A stretch of DNA of 35,471 bases from Chloroflexota bacterium (GCA_026707665.1 JAPOWK010000081.1:1-35471); one strand, 5' to 3'. Positions 1 through 8,261 are shown, numbered from the stretch's first letter. Program-made: numbers and translations. Notes: generated from the letters alone by a model not told the origin.

Positions 1-2
1 GC

Positions 3-116
3 TGCAATTTCAACACGCGTTGCCCCGTGCGCTTCGACCTCTGCTTCGAGGAGCCAGATCCGCCGCTGATCGAGGTGCGCCCGGATCACTTCGTGAGTTG
101 CCACCGGGTGACGTGA
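3..116 (+). CDS. C-terminal end of oligopeptide/dipeptide ABC transporter ATP-binding protein (partial)
   Basis: Only the last 37 codons are inside the window, read from base 3 to the TGA at 114-116. The peptide has the spacing CNFNTRCP...C....PPL.EV.PDHFVSCH, which is the cysteine-containing C-terminal extension (oligo_HPY type) of OppD/OppF/DppD/DppF-like ATPases, usually seen as C.F..RCP.A...C....P.L.....GH..ACH. In the family this tail follows the ATPase domain that powers peptide or nickel import. The ATPase core lies upstream of the window, so substrate and gene name cannot be given. The identification rests on a short but characteristic motif. Confidence 0.7.
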   Translation, partial: CNFNTRCPVRFDLCFEEPDPPLIEVRPDHFVSCHRVT

Positions 117-160
117 GCCGACTGCCCGTTAGGAAGTCGAAACGAAGTAGGAAATGAAGT

Positions 161-180
161 GGCGACCCAGCGAGTCGCCC
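161..180. repeat. Degenerate copy of the GGGCGAC..GTCGCCC hairpin repeat
   Basis: The sequence GGCGACCCAGCGAGTCGCCC forms an imperfect inverted repeat and is followed by TTTGTA in place of the usual CTACA flank. It lies in the gap between the partial ABC ATPase gene and the DUF1883 gene. It is the first, most degraded member of the repeat family described at 25547-25672. The rest of 117-237 shows no gene. Confidence 0.5.
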
Positions 181-237
181 TTTGTATTTGCGATTCTCGG
201 CGGATGAGGTAGCTATCCACGCCGCCCGATGGCTTCA

Positions 238-519
238 TCAGCCGGACACAGCTTCCCCTGACAGAACGCGCGCGGAGGAACCAACTTCGCCAGCGAAACC
301 GCCCAGGTCTACAACGACATACCAATGCCCGGCGCAGGGAATCTCGAACCGAACTGGGGACTGTTTGTAGTGTCCGCCATTGTATTTGTGCCTGCGGCCG
401 CTCCTATACATGAGGAAGTTATGACTATCTAACAAGCGAACATTCGCCGCGTTGGTAATGGTTACCTCGGCAATCTCGCCGCCAGACAACTGCCCCAAGT
501 CGTGTTTGATGAATTGCAT
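238..519 (-). CDS. DUF1883 domain protein, probable partner of the adjacent TIR protein
   Basis: A 93-residue protein made almost entirely of one DUF1883 domain: it starts MQFIKHDLGQLSGGEIAEVT, continues ANVRLLDSHNF..Y..GRRHKYNGGHYKQSPVRFEIP, and ends GHWYVVVDLGG. This closely matches the remembered consensus of that small beta-rich domain, whose function is unknown. In many bacteria DUF1883 is the N-terminal half of a single polypeptide with a C-terminal TIR domain. Here it is a separate gene about 120 bases downstream of a TIR gene on the same strand. Its start is the ATG at 519-517, with a weak AAAGG-type ribosome site and an extended -10 (TGTTACAAT) just upstream, so it may be transcribed independently. 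A sensing or TIR-controlling role is inference. Confidence 0.75.
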   Translation of the reverse strand: MQFIKHDLGQLSGGEIAEVTITNAANVRLLDSHNFLMYRSGRRHKYNGGHYKQSPVRFEIPCAGHWYVVVDLGGFAGEVGSSARVLSGEAVSG

Positions 520-550
520 TTGAATGCGGCCTTTCGCCTCAACTACAACG

Positions 551-559
551 ATTGTAACA
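551..559 (-). promoter_or_regulatory. Possible extended -10 for the DUF1883 gene
   Basis: On the minus strand the gap between the TIR and DUF1883 genes contains TGTTACAAT, an extended -10 (TG-N-TACAAT, 5 of 6 against TATAAT), placing a start site near 544, about 25 bases before the ATG. No good -35 is visible. This suggests DUF1883 can be expressed apart from the TIR gene. Confidence 0.35.
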
Positions 560-639
560 CGGAATTTGCACCATAGGATACTTTCGCGTTGTACACAGGA
601 TCGAGCTTGAATTAGCAGCCAATTTGCCGAGAACAGGCT

Positions 640-1119
640 TCAAAACTCATCGCAATCCGCTGCTTGCTGCTCGGCATAACTCGCCAGTATCGCGTCATAT
701 ATTTGATGGGCGATTTCCTCGACATTGAAAGTATCCGTTCGTCGACCTATGATGTTCGCTAACCAGGCACGGTAAGCTGTTACTTCCTCAATGGTGATAT
801 GGTGCCAGATTGGGAATAGCATGTGGTTCTCCGTCACCCAACGGTACTCCAGCATGTTGAGTTCATGAATCGTCCACTGCTTGGCAAAGAATGCTTGGGA
901 TAAGACGATAATCCCAAACCGACTCCCATTAATTCCCGCGTTCAATTTGGCAACCAAATTGTCGCCGATCTTTAGCTCAAACTCGTCATACCAAACTCTC
1001 AGACCGCGTTGTTGGAGCGCTAGTGCAAGCGGCCGCGCGACGTCGTCTTTGTCCTCCGTCGCGTGAGAGAGAAAGACATCATAAGCGAATGCTCCTTTCT
1101 TGATGAAGCGCTGAGCCAC
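640..1119 (-). CDS. Stand-alone TIR-domain protein (putative NADase effector)
   Basis: A 159-residue protein that is one TIR domain. Box 1 is YDVFLSHATEDK at residues 13-24. WYDEFELKIGD follows at 43-53, typical of bacterial TIR proteins. GSRFGIIVLSQAFFAKQW is at 65-82, and the catalytic glutamate position is E86 in WTIHELNML. Bacterial TIR domains commonly cleave NAD+ or make cyclic ADP-ribose signals in anti-phage defence. The start is GTG at 1119 behind a GGGAG ribosome site; no upstream ATG in frame is better. There is no second domain, while relatives of this subtype often carry DUF1883 at the N-terminus; here DUF1883 is the next gene. Enzyme activity and a defence role are inferred from the family. 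Confidence 0.85.
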   Translation of the reverse strand: MAQRFIKKGAFAYDVFLSHATEDKDDVARPLALALQQRGLRVWYDEFELKIGDNLVAKLNAGINGSRFGIIVLSQAFFAKQWTIHELNMLEYRWVTENHMLFPIWHHITIEEVTAYRAWLANIIGRRTDTFNVEEIAHQIYDAILASYAEQQAADCDEF

Positions 1120-1230
1120 CCTGTGCTCCCGTTTAATGGGCGTAGAAAGTCTAGACCGGCAAGCATCCTACTTGCCAAGCGCAGATTCTATCAGTCTTTG
1201 ACTATGGAAAGTAGACGCCTAAAGCTACAA

Positions 1231-1251
1231 GGGCGAGCCATCGGCCCGCCC
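1231..1251 (-). terminator. Hairpin downstream of ftsH, possible terminator
   Basis: Read on the minus strand, 28 bases after the ftsH stop, GGGCGGGCC-GAT-GGCTCGCCC makes a 9-bp stem with one G-T pair, followed by a weakly T-rich TTGTAGCTTT. It would separate ftsH from the TIR/DUF1883 genes. The tail is not a strong U-run, so termination is only plausible. A further inverted repeat, GGCAAG-N7-CTTGCC at 1158-1176, sits just upstream of the TIR gene. Confidence 0.45.
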
Positions 1252-1278
1252 CCAAAGAGACGTCCTGTTGAGTGTGAT

Positions 1279-3198
1279 TTACGCCGCCGCGGGACCATCG
1301 ACGATCTCGACGAACTCTTCGGCGTTGAGCGTCTCGCGCTCGATGAGGATCTGCACCAACTCGTCCATCGTGTCTTTTTGCTCCAGTAGCAAGCCTTTGG
1401 CGCGTTCGTAAGCCGCCTGTAGAATGCGCTTCACCTCGTCGTCAATCTGCTGGGCATAGTGCTCGCTGTAATCGCGCTGCTCGGCGATCTCGCGTCCGAG
1501 GAAGACGGCGCCTCCGCCATTCCCATAAGACCGCGGACCCAGCAGGTCGCTCATGCCGAATTGCGTCACCATCGCCCGCGCCATCCGCGTGGCCTGCTGC
1601 AAGTCATTGCTGGCGCCGGTGGTGAACTGGTTGTAGATGATCTCCTCAGCCGCCCGGCCGCCCATCGCCGCCACGATGTCGTCTTCGAATTTCTCGCGCG
1701 TGATCAGCATGTCATCGCCATCGGGTAGCGGCATCACATAACCACCGGCGCGCCCACGCGAGACGATCGTGATCTTATGCACCGGGCTGGTATTGTCCAG
1801 CAGGTGGAAGAGCAGGGCATGCCCCGCTTCGTGATAAGCGACCTTTTCTTTCTCCTCCGGCGTGATGACGCGGCTGCGGCGTTCCGGTCCCATCACCACG
1901 CGCTCCATCGCTTCTTGCATCTCAGTCATGCCGATGGATTTCTTGTTGCGGCGCGCCGCCAGGATCGCCGCTTCGTTCACCAGGTTCTCCAGGTCGGCGC
2001 CGCTGAAGCCGGCAGTGATCTTCGCCAGCGCTTCCACATCAACATCGCCCGCGAGCGGCTTGCCACGCGAATGCACCTTGAGGATTTCTTGCCGTCCCCG
2101 GACATCGGGGTTGTCCATCACCACTTTGCGATCGAAGCGGCCCGGTCGCAGCAGCGCCGGATCCAGGATGTCGGGGCGGTTGGTGGCGGCGACGATGATG
2201 ATATTGGTGTCGTTGTCGAAGCCGTCCATCTCCACCAGGATCTGATTCAGCGTCTGCTCGCGTTCGTCATGCCCGCCGCCCAAGCCAGCTCCACGGTGCC
2301 GCCCGACCGCGTCAATCTCGTCGACAAAGACGATGGCGGGCGCTTCCGCCTTGGCGCGCTCGAACAGGTCGCGGACGCGGCTGGCGCCGACGCCGACGAA
2401 CATCTCGACGAATTCCGAGCCGGAGATGCTGAAGAAGGGCACGCCCGCTTCCCCGGCGACGGCGCGCGCCATCAAGGTCTTGCCCGTGCCCGGCGGCCCC
2501 ACCATCAGAACGCCCTTGGGCACGCGCGCGCCCAGGCGAATGAATTTCTCCGGCTCCTTGAGGAATTCGACGATCTCCTTGAGGTCTTCTTTCGCCTCTT
2601 CGGCGCCGGCGACATCTTTGAAGGTCACTTGCGGCCGTTCCATATCGCGGGAGACGCGCGGCTTACTGCGGCCGAAGCTCATCGCTTGATCCTGCCCGGC
2701 GCGCATCGAGCGCATCATCCGCCACAAGAACCAGACGATGATCAGAATCGGCACGACGCCGAGCACAATCTGGAAGATGATGCCGGGAGTGTCATCGGTT
2801 GGATGCGGCACAAAGTTGACATTCGCCAGCGCCGACCGCGAGACTTCCAGCGCGCCCATCAATTCGTAGAAATCCGAGAATTGGCTCTTGTAGGCGGTCT
2901 TCGTGGTTTGATCGGTGTAGGTAACCTTGAGTTCGGTGCCGCCGCGCTCCTCCACCCGGTCCACCCGACCGCGACTGATATCAGCCGCCAGCTCATTGAT
3001 TGGCAGACCGCTGCCCGCTTGAAAGGCCGCCCGACCATTGAAAATCAGCAGGGACATAGCCAGGACGATAATGCCCAGCACGATCCACATGCGCTGAGCA
3101 TTAGGGTTGCTAAAGGGCGACTTGCCGCCGTCGTTGTTTTTCTTGCCATCTTTTCCCCCTTCGGTCACGTGCTTGGGGGGCTCTGAGCGGTTGTTCAT
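1279..3198 (-). CDS. ftsH: ATP-dependent zinc metalloprotease FtsH
   Basis: A full-length 639-residue FtsH, the membrane-anchored AAA+ protease that degrades unassembled membrane proteins and some regulators. The order is a short hydrophilic N-terminus, a first transmembrane segment at about 37-54, an extracytoplasmic domain, and a second segment at about 140-158. The AAA domain has Walker A GPPGTGKT near 233-240, Walker [12 protein letters not shown] and the [20 protein letters not shown] region. The peptidase domain has the zinc motif HEAGH near 456-460. The ATG at 3198 has GGAG eight bases upstream. A possible -10 (TATAAG, 3261-3256 minus) lies in the gap shared with the divergent sigma-factor gene. 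All catalytic motifs are intact. Confidence 0.97.
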   Translation of the reverse strand: MNNRSEPPKHVTEGGKDGKKNNDGGKSPFSNPNAQRMWIVLGIIVLAMSLLIFNGRAAFQAGSGLPINELAADISRGRVDRVEERGGTELKVTYTDQTTKTAYKSQFSDFYELMGALEVSRSALANVNFVPHPTDDTPGIIFQIVLGVVPILIIVWFLWRMMRSMRAGQDQAMSFGRSKPRVSRDMERPQVTFKDVAGAEEAKEDLKEIVEFLKEPEKFIRLGARVPKGVLMVGPPGTGKTLMARAVAGEAGVPFFSISGSEFVEMFVGVGASRVRDLFERAKAEAPAIVFVDEIDAVGRHRGAGLGGGHDEREQTLNQILVEMDGFDNDTNIIIVAATNRPDILDPALLRPGRFDRKVVMDNPDVRGRQEILKVHSRGKPLAGDVDVEALAKITAGFSGADLENLVNEAAILAARRNKKSIGMTEMQEAMERVVMGPERRSRVITPEEKEKVAYHEAGHALLFHLLDNTSPVHKITIVSRGRAGGYVMPLPDGDDMLITREKFEDDIVAAMGGRAAEEIIYNQFTTGASNDLQQATRMARAMVTQFGMSDLLGPRSYGNGGGAVFLGREIAEQRDYSEHYAQQIDDEVKRILQAAYERAKGLLLEQKDTMDELVQILIERETLNAEEFVEIVDGPAAA

Positions 3199-3404
3199 GT
3201 ACGAAGCTCCGTTGTTGAATAGGCAGCGGAAAGCGTCTTCTGTTGTTCCGCCTCGCTTATAGTGACCCAGCGGCGGCTGAAATGGTGATAATTTGAACCG
3301 TGTCGCCAGAGGAGAATCTATTTCGGCCGCGCCGGCTTACAGGTGTATATTCGACCTTATTCCTTTATCATTATAGGTGAGGCGTAAACTATCACGGGCG
3401 ACGC

Positions 3405-4073
3405 ATGACAACCGCCAAATTGATTGACCGCAGCAATGGAGAATGGATCGCCGCGCTGCAGAGCCAGGATGATGCGGCGCAGAGCGAGGCTTTGGCTGAG
3501 CTGCGTCTGCGCTTGCGGCGCAGCATCTACTTTTATCTCAGCCAGGACCGCAGCGACTTGCGCGGATTGGCGGCGCATGAATTGGCGCAGATGGCCGAGG
3601 ACCTGGCGCAAGACGCCACCCTGCGCGTGATGGACAATCTGGCGAATTTCCGTGGCGAAAGCCGCTTTACCACCTGGGCGACCAAGGTTGCAATCCGCCT
3701 CGCCATCAGCGACCTGCGGCGCGCGCGCTACAAAGATTTCAGCCTTGATGAGTTGACCGCCGATGGCGACCTGCTGCCGCTGACGACCAGGCTGGGTTCG
3801 GCCGCTTCGCCAACACCGGAGAAGGTGGCCGAGCGCGATGACGTCATGGAAAAGATTGAACTGGCGCTGCAGGAGGCGCTCACCGAGCGGCAATACCAGG
3901 CGCTGGTCGCTGTAGCTCTCAAAGGGATCCCGATGGATGTGCTGGCCGAGCGCATGGGCAGCAACCGCAACGCCCTCTATAAACTCATCCATGACGCCCG
4001 CCGCAAGCTCAAGACTCACCTGGAGAAGCAAGGCATCTCAACCGATTATATGATGAACCTGTTCGGGAATTGA
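3405..4073 (+). CDS. RNA polymerase sigma factor, sigma-70 family (ECF-like)
   Basis: A 222-residue protein with the two helical domains of an ECF-type sigma factor. Region 2 includes FRGESRFTTWATKVAIRLA and DLRRARYKD at about 82-112, the part that melts and reads the -10. Region 4 includes ALTERQYQALVAVALKGIPMDVLAERMG followed by NALYKLIHDARRKLKTHL, a helix-turn-helix for the -35. There is no region 1 or 3 and no C-terminal extension. No anti-sigma gene is adjacent: upstream is divergent ftsH, and downstream, 4 bases away and convergent, is the copper monooxygenase. Its regulon and its signal are therefore unknown. The ATG at 3405 has only a weak ribosome site. Confidence 0.88.
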   Translation: MTTAKLIDRSNGEWIAALQSQDDAAQSEALAELRLRLRRSIYFYLSQDRSDLRGLAAHELAQMAEDLAQDATLRVMDNLANFRGESRFTTWATKVAIRLAISDLRRARYKDFSLDELTADGDLLPLTTRLGSAASPTPEKVAERDDVMEKIELALQEALTERQYQALVAVALKGIPMDVLAERMGSNRNALYKLIHDARRKLKTHLEKQGISTDYMMNLFGN

Positions 4074-4077
4074 CCCG

Positions 4078-5502
4078 TTACGGCTTCAGCGTCAGTAGCG
4101 TGCCGAAGCACATCTCGTCGCTGGTGCCCTCGCCCCAAACGACATAGCGCGGATCATCGGACAGCGAATTGTCCCAAACGCAGGTCATGCGCAGGACATC
4201 GCCCCTGGCGATTTGCAGCGGTTCGACCAACAGGTAGTGATCTTGCCAGTGGAAATCCCAAAGTGGGATATCCAGCAGCAGCAGAGGCTCCGCACTGTCG
4301 GGGTTTAACTCCAGGCGGAAACTGCGCCCCAGTTCGTGCATGTGCCCGAAGACGCCGAATACCGTCAGCGGTTGCTTGACTGGATAATCGCAAAAGCCCC
4401 TGGCGTTCTCGCCAGTATTCTCCGCATAGTCTTCCCGGCTAAGACCGCACCTTCGCAACAAGCGATCGGGGATACGGCGCGCATCTGCCCCATACAGCTC
4501 GGCGACCCGGTCAAGCGCGTTCTCGCGCTCGCATTGCGGTCCCTCGACGCCAGTCGGGCAAGGGATTTCGACCGGCGCCACCAGCGCTACATCCGTGAGT
4601 TCGGCGAGTTCGCGCTCAGCGGCATCCAATTGCAGGCGAATTTGGCTGCGATCGGGCTGATTCGTCGTCCACAGGTTGTAGTGTATTTGCACGACAAACT
4701 GCTGGCCCGGCTTAATGAGGAAGCCCGTGCCATCCGGAAACAATACCGGCGACGCGCCCGGCGCCCAGCCGCCTATCCCATTCCTTTCGCTGGCGATGCC
4801 GGGTCCCCCGTAACAGGACCAGCCTGACCGCCCGTCGGCATTATCGCGCCTTTGTATGGCGCTTTCGGCGCCTTCATCAAACAGATAAAAGATGCTGTGA
4901 TGCGCCATCTCCACCGCATCAGGAATGAATTCGTAACCGGTGATGAATTGGGGCGCGTCGATGTTAAGCTCGAACGCGAAGCAGCGGTAGTCGTCGAGCA
5001 CGTCTACGGCCGGCGCATAGGCTTCGTCGAGCTGCAAAACCAGGTCGGCGCGAATCTCGACCGGAGCGATACCATCGGTTGCCGCGGGCGCGTAATCATG
5101 CGGGTCGCCCAGTGGGGCGCCCTCGTCAGCCCAGGCGGCGATGATAGCGATTTCTTCGTGGGACAGGCTGCGGTCATTCTGCAGCGGCAGATTCGCGCGG
5201 GATGGCATCCACGGTGGCATGATGCCGTTGACGACATGGAACTTGATGTCTCGCGCCGCCCAAACGGCATCTTCCGCCGATGTGAAGGGGGCGTAACCAG
5301 CGATTTGGCCCTCGCTATGGCAAGCGACACAACTGGCATCAATGATGGGGCGCACATGCTCGTGATAGGTGGGATGTGCCGGGACGCTGACGCTGCTGAG
5401 ATCAATCGACTCGGTCACGTCGTCATCATGCTCTTCATCGCCATGCGCCAAAACGGCGAGCGAACTGATGAATACAAGGAAACAAAGAACGATGTATCGC
5501 AT
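4078..5502 (-). CDS. Secreted cytochrome c / PHM-like type II copper monooxygenase
   Basis: A 474-residue exported protein with a signal peptide at about 1-19. A c-type heme motif CVACH at 58-62 lies in a domain starting HPTYHEHVRPIIDASC. The rest is a two-domain fold like the type II, ascorbate-dependent copper monooxygenases (peptidylglycine hydroxylase, dopamine hydroxylase). All six expected copper ligands can be assigned: H201, H202 and H274 (MAHHSIFYLF, VQIHYNL) for one copper, and H387, H389 (FGHMHELG) and M464 (DEMCFG) for the other. The heme domain could supply electrons in place of ascorbate. The substrate is unknown. The assignment is by motif order and spacing; the gene is alone apart from the SDR gene upstream on the same strand. 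Confidence 0.82.
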   Translation of the reverse strand: MRYIVLCFLVFISSLAVLAHGDEEHDDDVTESIDLSSVSVPAHPTYHEHVRPIIDASCVACHSEGQIAGYAPFTSAEDAVWAARDIKFHVVNGIMPPWMPSRANLPLQNDRSLSHEEIAIIAAWADEGAPLGDPHDYAPAATDGIAPVEIRADLVLQLDEAYAPAVDVLDDYRCFAFELNIDAPQFITGYEFIPDAVEMAHHSIFYLFDEGAESAIQRRDNADGRSGWSCYGGPGIASERNGIGGWAPGASPVLFPDGTGFLIKPGQQFVVQIHYNLWTTNQPDRSQIRLQLDAAERELAELTDVALVAPVEIPCPTGVEGPQCERENALDRVAELYGADARRIPDRLLRRCGLSREDYAENTGENARGFCDYPVKQPLTVFGVFGHMHELGRSFRLELNPDSAEPLLLLDIPLWDFHWQDHYLLVEPLQIARGDVLRMTCVWDNSLSDDPRYVVWGEGTSDEMCFGTLLTLKP

Positions 5503-5529
5503 TAGAATTCTCCTGCAATTTTGACTTCA

Positions 5530-6276
5530 CTAACCCAGCGGCCGACCGCCATCGACCGGAATGATGTCGCCAGTGCTGAAACGCAAATGCGCGACCGCGG
5601 CATAGACTGCCTCCGCCACATCTTCCGCCTCGGCGATGCGACGCAGGGGCGTCTTGTCCTCCTGCTCCGCGATCAGCGCTCGCGGCATGCGCTGGGCGTA
5701 TTCGCCGTTCACCCAGCCGGGCGATACCGACAGCACGCGAATTTGTGGCGCCAGCGCCCGCGCCAGCGACCGCGTCATGCTATCCATTGCCGCCTTGCTC
5801 GCGCAGTAGGCGACGTTGCTGCCGACGCCTGTGCGCCCGGCGATGGACGAGATATTCACGACCACGCCGCCGTCGCCATCAGACAGCAGCGGCTGCAGCG
5901 CGCGGATCGAGGCGAATGCGCCACGCCAATTGACGCGAAAGATCCGGTCAATGGTCTCGTCATCGAGCTCCTCCAGGCTGGCGTGGGGCACCGCTTTGGT
6001 GACGCCGGCATTGTTGACCAGGATATCGAGGCGGCCGTACTTTTCGGCGACAGCCGACGCCAGTTTGGATTGCGCCCCTGCATCATCAACAGGAGCGCGC
6101 AGAATCAGATGATTGCCGCCCGCCAACGTATTCGCCGCTGCCCGCGCCTTGCCTTGATCGCTGTTATAAGTGATGACGACCTGCGCGCCCGCGGCCGCCA
6201 ATCGCCGGCAGATCGCGCTGCCAATGCCGCCGCCGCCGCCAGTCACGACCGCAACCTGCCCGCACAGATCTGTCAT
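5530..6276 (-). CDS. SDR-family NAD(P)-dependent oxidoreductase
   Basis: A 248-residue classical short-chain dehydrogenase/reductase. The glycine-rich cofactor loop is TGGGGGIG at 12-19, NNAG is at 88-91, and the catalytic set is Ser143/144 (NISSIAG), Tyr157 and Lys161 (YCASK). The C-terminal PGWVN and STGDIIPVDGG are typical of 3-oxoacyl-ACP reductase (FabG)-like enzymes. The physiological substrate cannot be told from the sequence. It lies 27 bases upstream of the copper monooxygenase gene on the same strand and 33 bases downstream of the phosphatase gene, so the three may be co-transcribed. Confidence 0.9.
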   Translation of the reverse strand: MTDLCGQVAVVTGGGGGIGSAICRRLAAAGAQVVITYNSDQGKARAAANTLAGGNHLILRAPVDDAGAQSKLASAVAEKYGRLDILVNNAGVTKAVPHASLEELDDETIDRIFRVNWRGAFASIRALQPLLSDGDGGVVVNISSIAGRTGVGSNVAYCASKAAMDSMTRSLARALAPQIRVLSVSPGWVNGEYAQRMPRALIAEQEDKTPLRRIAEAEDVAEAVYAAVAHLRFSTGDIIPVDGGRPLG

Positions 6277-6309
6277 TTGGCTGTCTCCCTTGCGCAGGTC
6301 ATTTCGCTG

Positions 6310-7005
6310 CTAGAAAGATCGCATGCCCGATGGCAAATGATCGACGCGATTCAGATAGTGCAGCGTCGTCCACCGTTGGTGAAAGTTAATCCTGGTGATG
6401 GCGGTGTTGTCGTGATAATAGATCTTGGAGTACTGATGGGAGGGCAGATGCTCAAATATCGCCGCCAGCAAAATGTTGAGAAAGCCCGCGTGGGACACCA
6501 GGGCGATGACATCGTCCGTAGCGGTCCGCGAACGCAGCGTCCAAGCCACCCTGATCGCCCGCTGCAAACTGTGCTCCTCTGGCTCCAGCCCCAGCTTCGG
6601 GTCATACCAGCCGCATTCGTCCACCTCTGCTGGCAGCTGATAGCCGGGAAAGGAGGCATGAATCTCCGCGCGCGTCATGCCAGTGTAGCCACGCGTGCAC
6701 CCGTCCCGCTCCAGGTACATGCCGCCTTTTTCGTGCAAGTCGGGCCAGACTTTCGGCGCGATGCCCAAGGCGTCGCTCAGTGGCTTGGTCGTCAAGAGCG
6801 ATCGGTGCATCGCGCTGGTGTAGAGATGCGTAATCCCGTAGCCTTCGCCGGCCGCATCTGTCTCCGCCCCGATATGCCGCGCCAGCAAATCCCGCTGCTG
6901 GTATCCTAAGGGCGTCAAGGCGGGGTCGACCTTGCGGCGATGGACCGTTTCCTGGGTGAGAACATTATTTTCCGATTCCGCGTGACGGATAAGATACAAG
7001 CGCAT
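6310..7005 (-). CDS. Histidine phosphatase (phosphoglycerate mutase-like) family protein
   Basis: A 231-residue protein starting MRLYLIRHAESENN, the RHG-type motif of the histidine phosphatase superfamily with His8 as the predicted phospho-acceptor. The second catalytic histidine is in ALVSHAGFLN in the C-terminal half. Members remove phosphate from sugars, phosphoglycerate or cofactor precursors; substrate is not predictable here. It is the first gene of a possible three-gene minus-strand unit and is divergent from a PfkB kinase gene. A perfect TATAAT lies about 46 bases upstream of the ATG, and GAGGAG is 14 bases before the start, rather far for a ribosome site. Confidence 0.87.
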   Translation of the reverse strand: MRLYLIRHAESENNVLTQETVHRRKVDPALTPLGYQQRDLLARHIGAETDAAGEGYGITHLYTSAMHRSLLTTKPLSDALGIAPKVWPDLHEKGGMYLERDGCTRGYTGMTRAEIHASFPGYQLPAEVDECGWYDPKLGLEPEEHSLQRAIRVAWTLRSRTATDDVIALVSHAGFLNILLAAIFEHLPSHQYSKIYYHDNTAITRINFHQRWTTLHYLNRVDHLPSGMRSF

Positions 7006-7050
7006 TGGCAGATTCTATGCTCCTCGTTTCGCGTTCCAATTCACCAGGTG

Positions 7051-7056
7051 ATTATA
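7051..7056 (-). promoter_or_regulatory. -10 element (TATAAT) for the histidine phosphatase gene
   Basis: The minus strand reads a perfect TATAAT at 7056-7051, with a poor -35 (TTACGA) 16 bases upstream. The predicted start site is near 7044, about 40 bases before the ATG at 7005. It lies in the intergenic region shared with the divergent kinase gene. Confidence 0.4.
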
Positions 7057-7085
7057 GGGCAATCCGCGAATATCGTAAGCGACAG

Positions 7086-7105
7086 TTGTCAAGTGCCTTT
7101 GACAA
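7086..7105. promoter_or_regulatory. Inverted repeat TTGTCAA-N6-TTGACAA, possible operator
   Basis: A perfect inverted repeat with 7-bp arms and a 6-bp spacer lies in the divergent intergenic region between the phosphatase and kinase genes. It has the size of a dimeric-regulator site. Each arm also reads as a TTGACA -35 hexamer, one per strand, but neither has a good -10 at normal spacing, so an operator is at least as likely as paired -35 boxes. Confidence 0.35.
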
Positions 7106-7193
7106 TTCATGGAAAGCGCTGCATCAAAACGCTGGTCTCTGCGCCATCGCCCGGTTAAACTAGCGCCGCCGATCAAAGGAGCAAGCCTATCGC

Positions 7194-8144
7194 ATGGACA
7201 AGGTGGTAACGCTTACGCTGAATCCGGCGCTGGATGTGGCCACGCGCATTCATTCGGTCGCGCCGGAGATCAAGCTGCGCTGCGCCGCTCCAGCCTTCCA
7301 TCCGGGCGGCGGTGGCATCAATGTCTCGCGGGCGATTCGTTTCCTCGGCGGCCAATCCAGCGCAGTCTATGCCGCTGGCGGGCACAATGGCGCCATGCTC
7401 ACGCGATTGCTGACGGACGAAGGCATCGACAATCACCCGGTCGAGATCGCTGGTATCACGCGCGAGAGTGTGGTCGTTTATGAAGAGAGCACCGGACTGC
7501 AATATCGCTTCACGATGCCGGGACCGGCTTTGAGCGCCGATGAGTGGACTGCTTGCCTGGAGGCGCTTTTCGACTTGAATCCGGCTTATATCGTCGCCAG
7601 CGGCAGCCTGCCTCCGGGCGTCCCGCTCGAGATTTATGGCGAGATCACGCGCTACGCCCGCGAGTATGGCATCCCGGTGATCCTGGATACGGCGGGCGAC
7701 GCGCTGAACCGCGCCATCGACAAGGGCGTCTATTTGCTGAAGCCCAACCTGCGGGAGCTTCAGCGCTTCGCGGGAGAAGTCATCCGCGATGAATCGCAGA
7801 TCCGCGCGGCTGGCCGGCGTTTGATCGCCGAAGGACTGGCTGAAGTAATGGTCGTCTCGCTGGGCGCGGCGGGCGCGGCATTGATCACGAGCGCCGATTG
7901 CGTCTTTCTGCGCGCGCCAATCGTGCCGATCCAGAGCAAGGTCGGGGCGGGCGACAGCATGGTCGCTGGTATCGCCATGGGGCTGGCGCGGGGCTTTGAG
8001 CTGATCGATGCGGCGCGCCTGGGCGTGGCGGCCGGCAGCGCTGCTGTCATGACCGCGGGCACGGCCCTCTGCCGGGCGGAAGACGCCTGGCGGCTGTATG
8101 ACGAAGTCTCGCAATCGACTGGCGCTGTAAAGAGAGAGGCTTAA
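7194..8144 (+). CDS. PfkB-family sugar-phosphate kinase (1-phosphofructokinase/6-phosphofructokinase-2 type)
   Basis: A 316-residue carbohydrate kinase of the PfkB (ribokinase) family. It begins with VVTLTLNPALDVATR, the N-terminus of the phosphofructokinase/tagatose-phosphate kinase branch. It has HPGGGGINVSRAI at about 36-48 for sugar binding, SGSLPPG in the middle and GAGDSMVAG near 251-259, where D254 is the catalytic base. The likely reaction is ATP-dependent phosphorylation of fructose 6-phosphate, fructose 1-phosphate or tagatose 6-phosphate; which one cannot be decided by eye. The ribosome site AAAGGAG is 12 bases before the ATG. No PTS gene is next to it, which favours a PfkB-like over a FruK-like role. 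Confidence 0.85.
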   Translation: MDKVVTLTLNPALDVATRIHSVAPEIKLRCAAPAFHPGGGGINVSRAIRFLGGQSSAVYAAGGHNGAMLTRLLTDEGIDNHPVEIAGITRESVVVYEESTGLQYRFTMPGPALSADEWTACLEALFDLNPAYIVASGSLPPGVPLEIYGEITRYAREYGIPVILDTAGDALNRAIDKGVYLLKPNLRELQRFAGEVIRDESQIRAAGRRLIAEGLAEVMVVSLGAAGAALITSADCVFLRAPIVPIQSKVGAGDSMVAGIAMGLARGFELIDAARLGVAAGSAAVMTAGTALCRAEDAWRLYDEVSQSTGAVKREA

Positions 8145-8159
8145 TGTATAGAATCCGCC

Positions 8160-8213
8160 TTGCATCTGCAATACAAATGTGCTAAGATTACAGACGATTA
8201 ACCTGAACGTCTG
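8160..8213 (+). promoter_or_regulatory. Promoter with overlapping hairpin upstream of the coiled-coil gene
   Basis: TTGCAT at 8160-8165, a 17-base spacer and TAAGAT at 8183-8188 preceded by TG (extended -10) form a reasonable sigma-70-type promoter with a start near 8195. Right at that start is an inverted repeat, CAGACG (8191-8196) and CGTCTG (8208-8213), that could be a 5' mRNA hairpin or an operator. It indicates that the coiled-coil gene is transcribed separately from the kinase gene. Confidence 0.45.
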
Positions 8214-8261
8214 CAACAATGAATGAGGTTGTAGGTTTCGCCACAGCGGAGAAAGAACCCA

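Noticed and set aside
331..360. tRNA T-loop-like GGTTCGAGATTCC on the minus strand
   Set aside because: It is coding sequence for the conserved RFEIPCAGHW part of DUF1883, and no acceptor or anticodon stem can be built around it.
1777..3186. Long open frame of 469 codons on the strand opposite ftsH
   Set aside because: It mirrors a perfectly conserved FtsH; its His/Arg/Asp-rich composition is that of a GC-rich antisense shadow and it has no family resemblance.
5521..6909. 462-codon plus-strand frame across the SDR and phosphatase genes
   Set aside because: It spans two recognised minus-strand genes and their intergenic gap, with no domain of its own.
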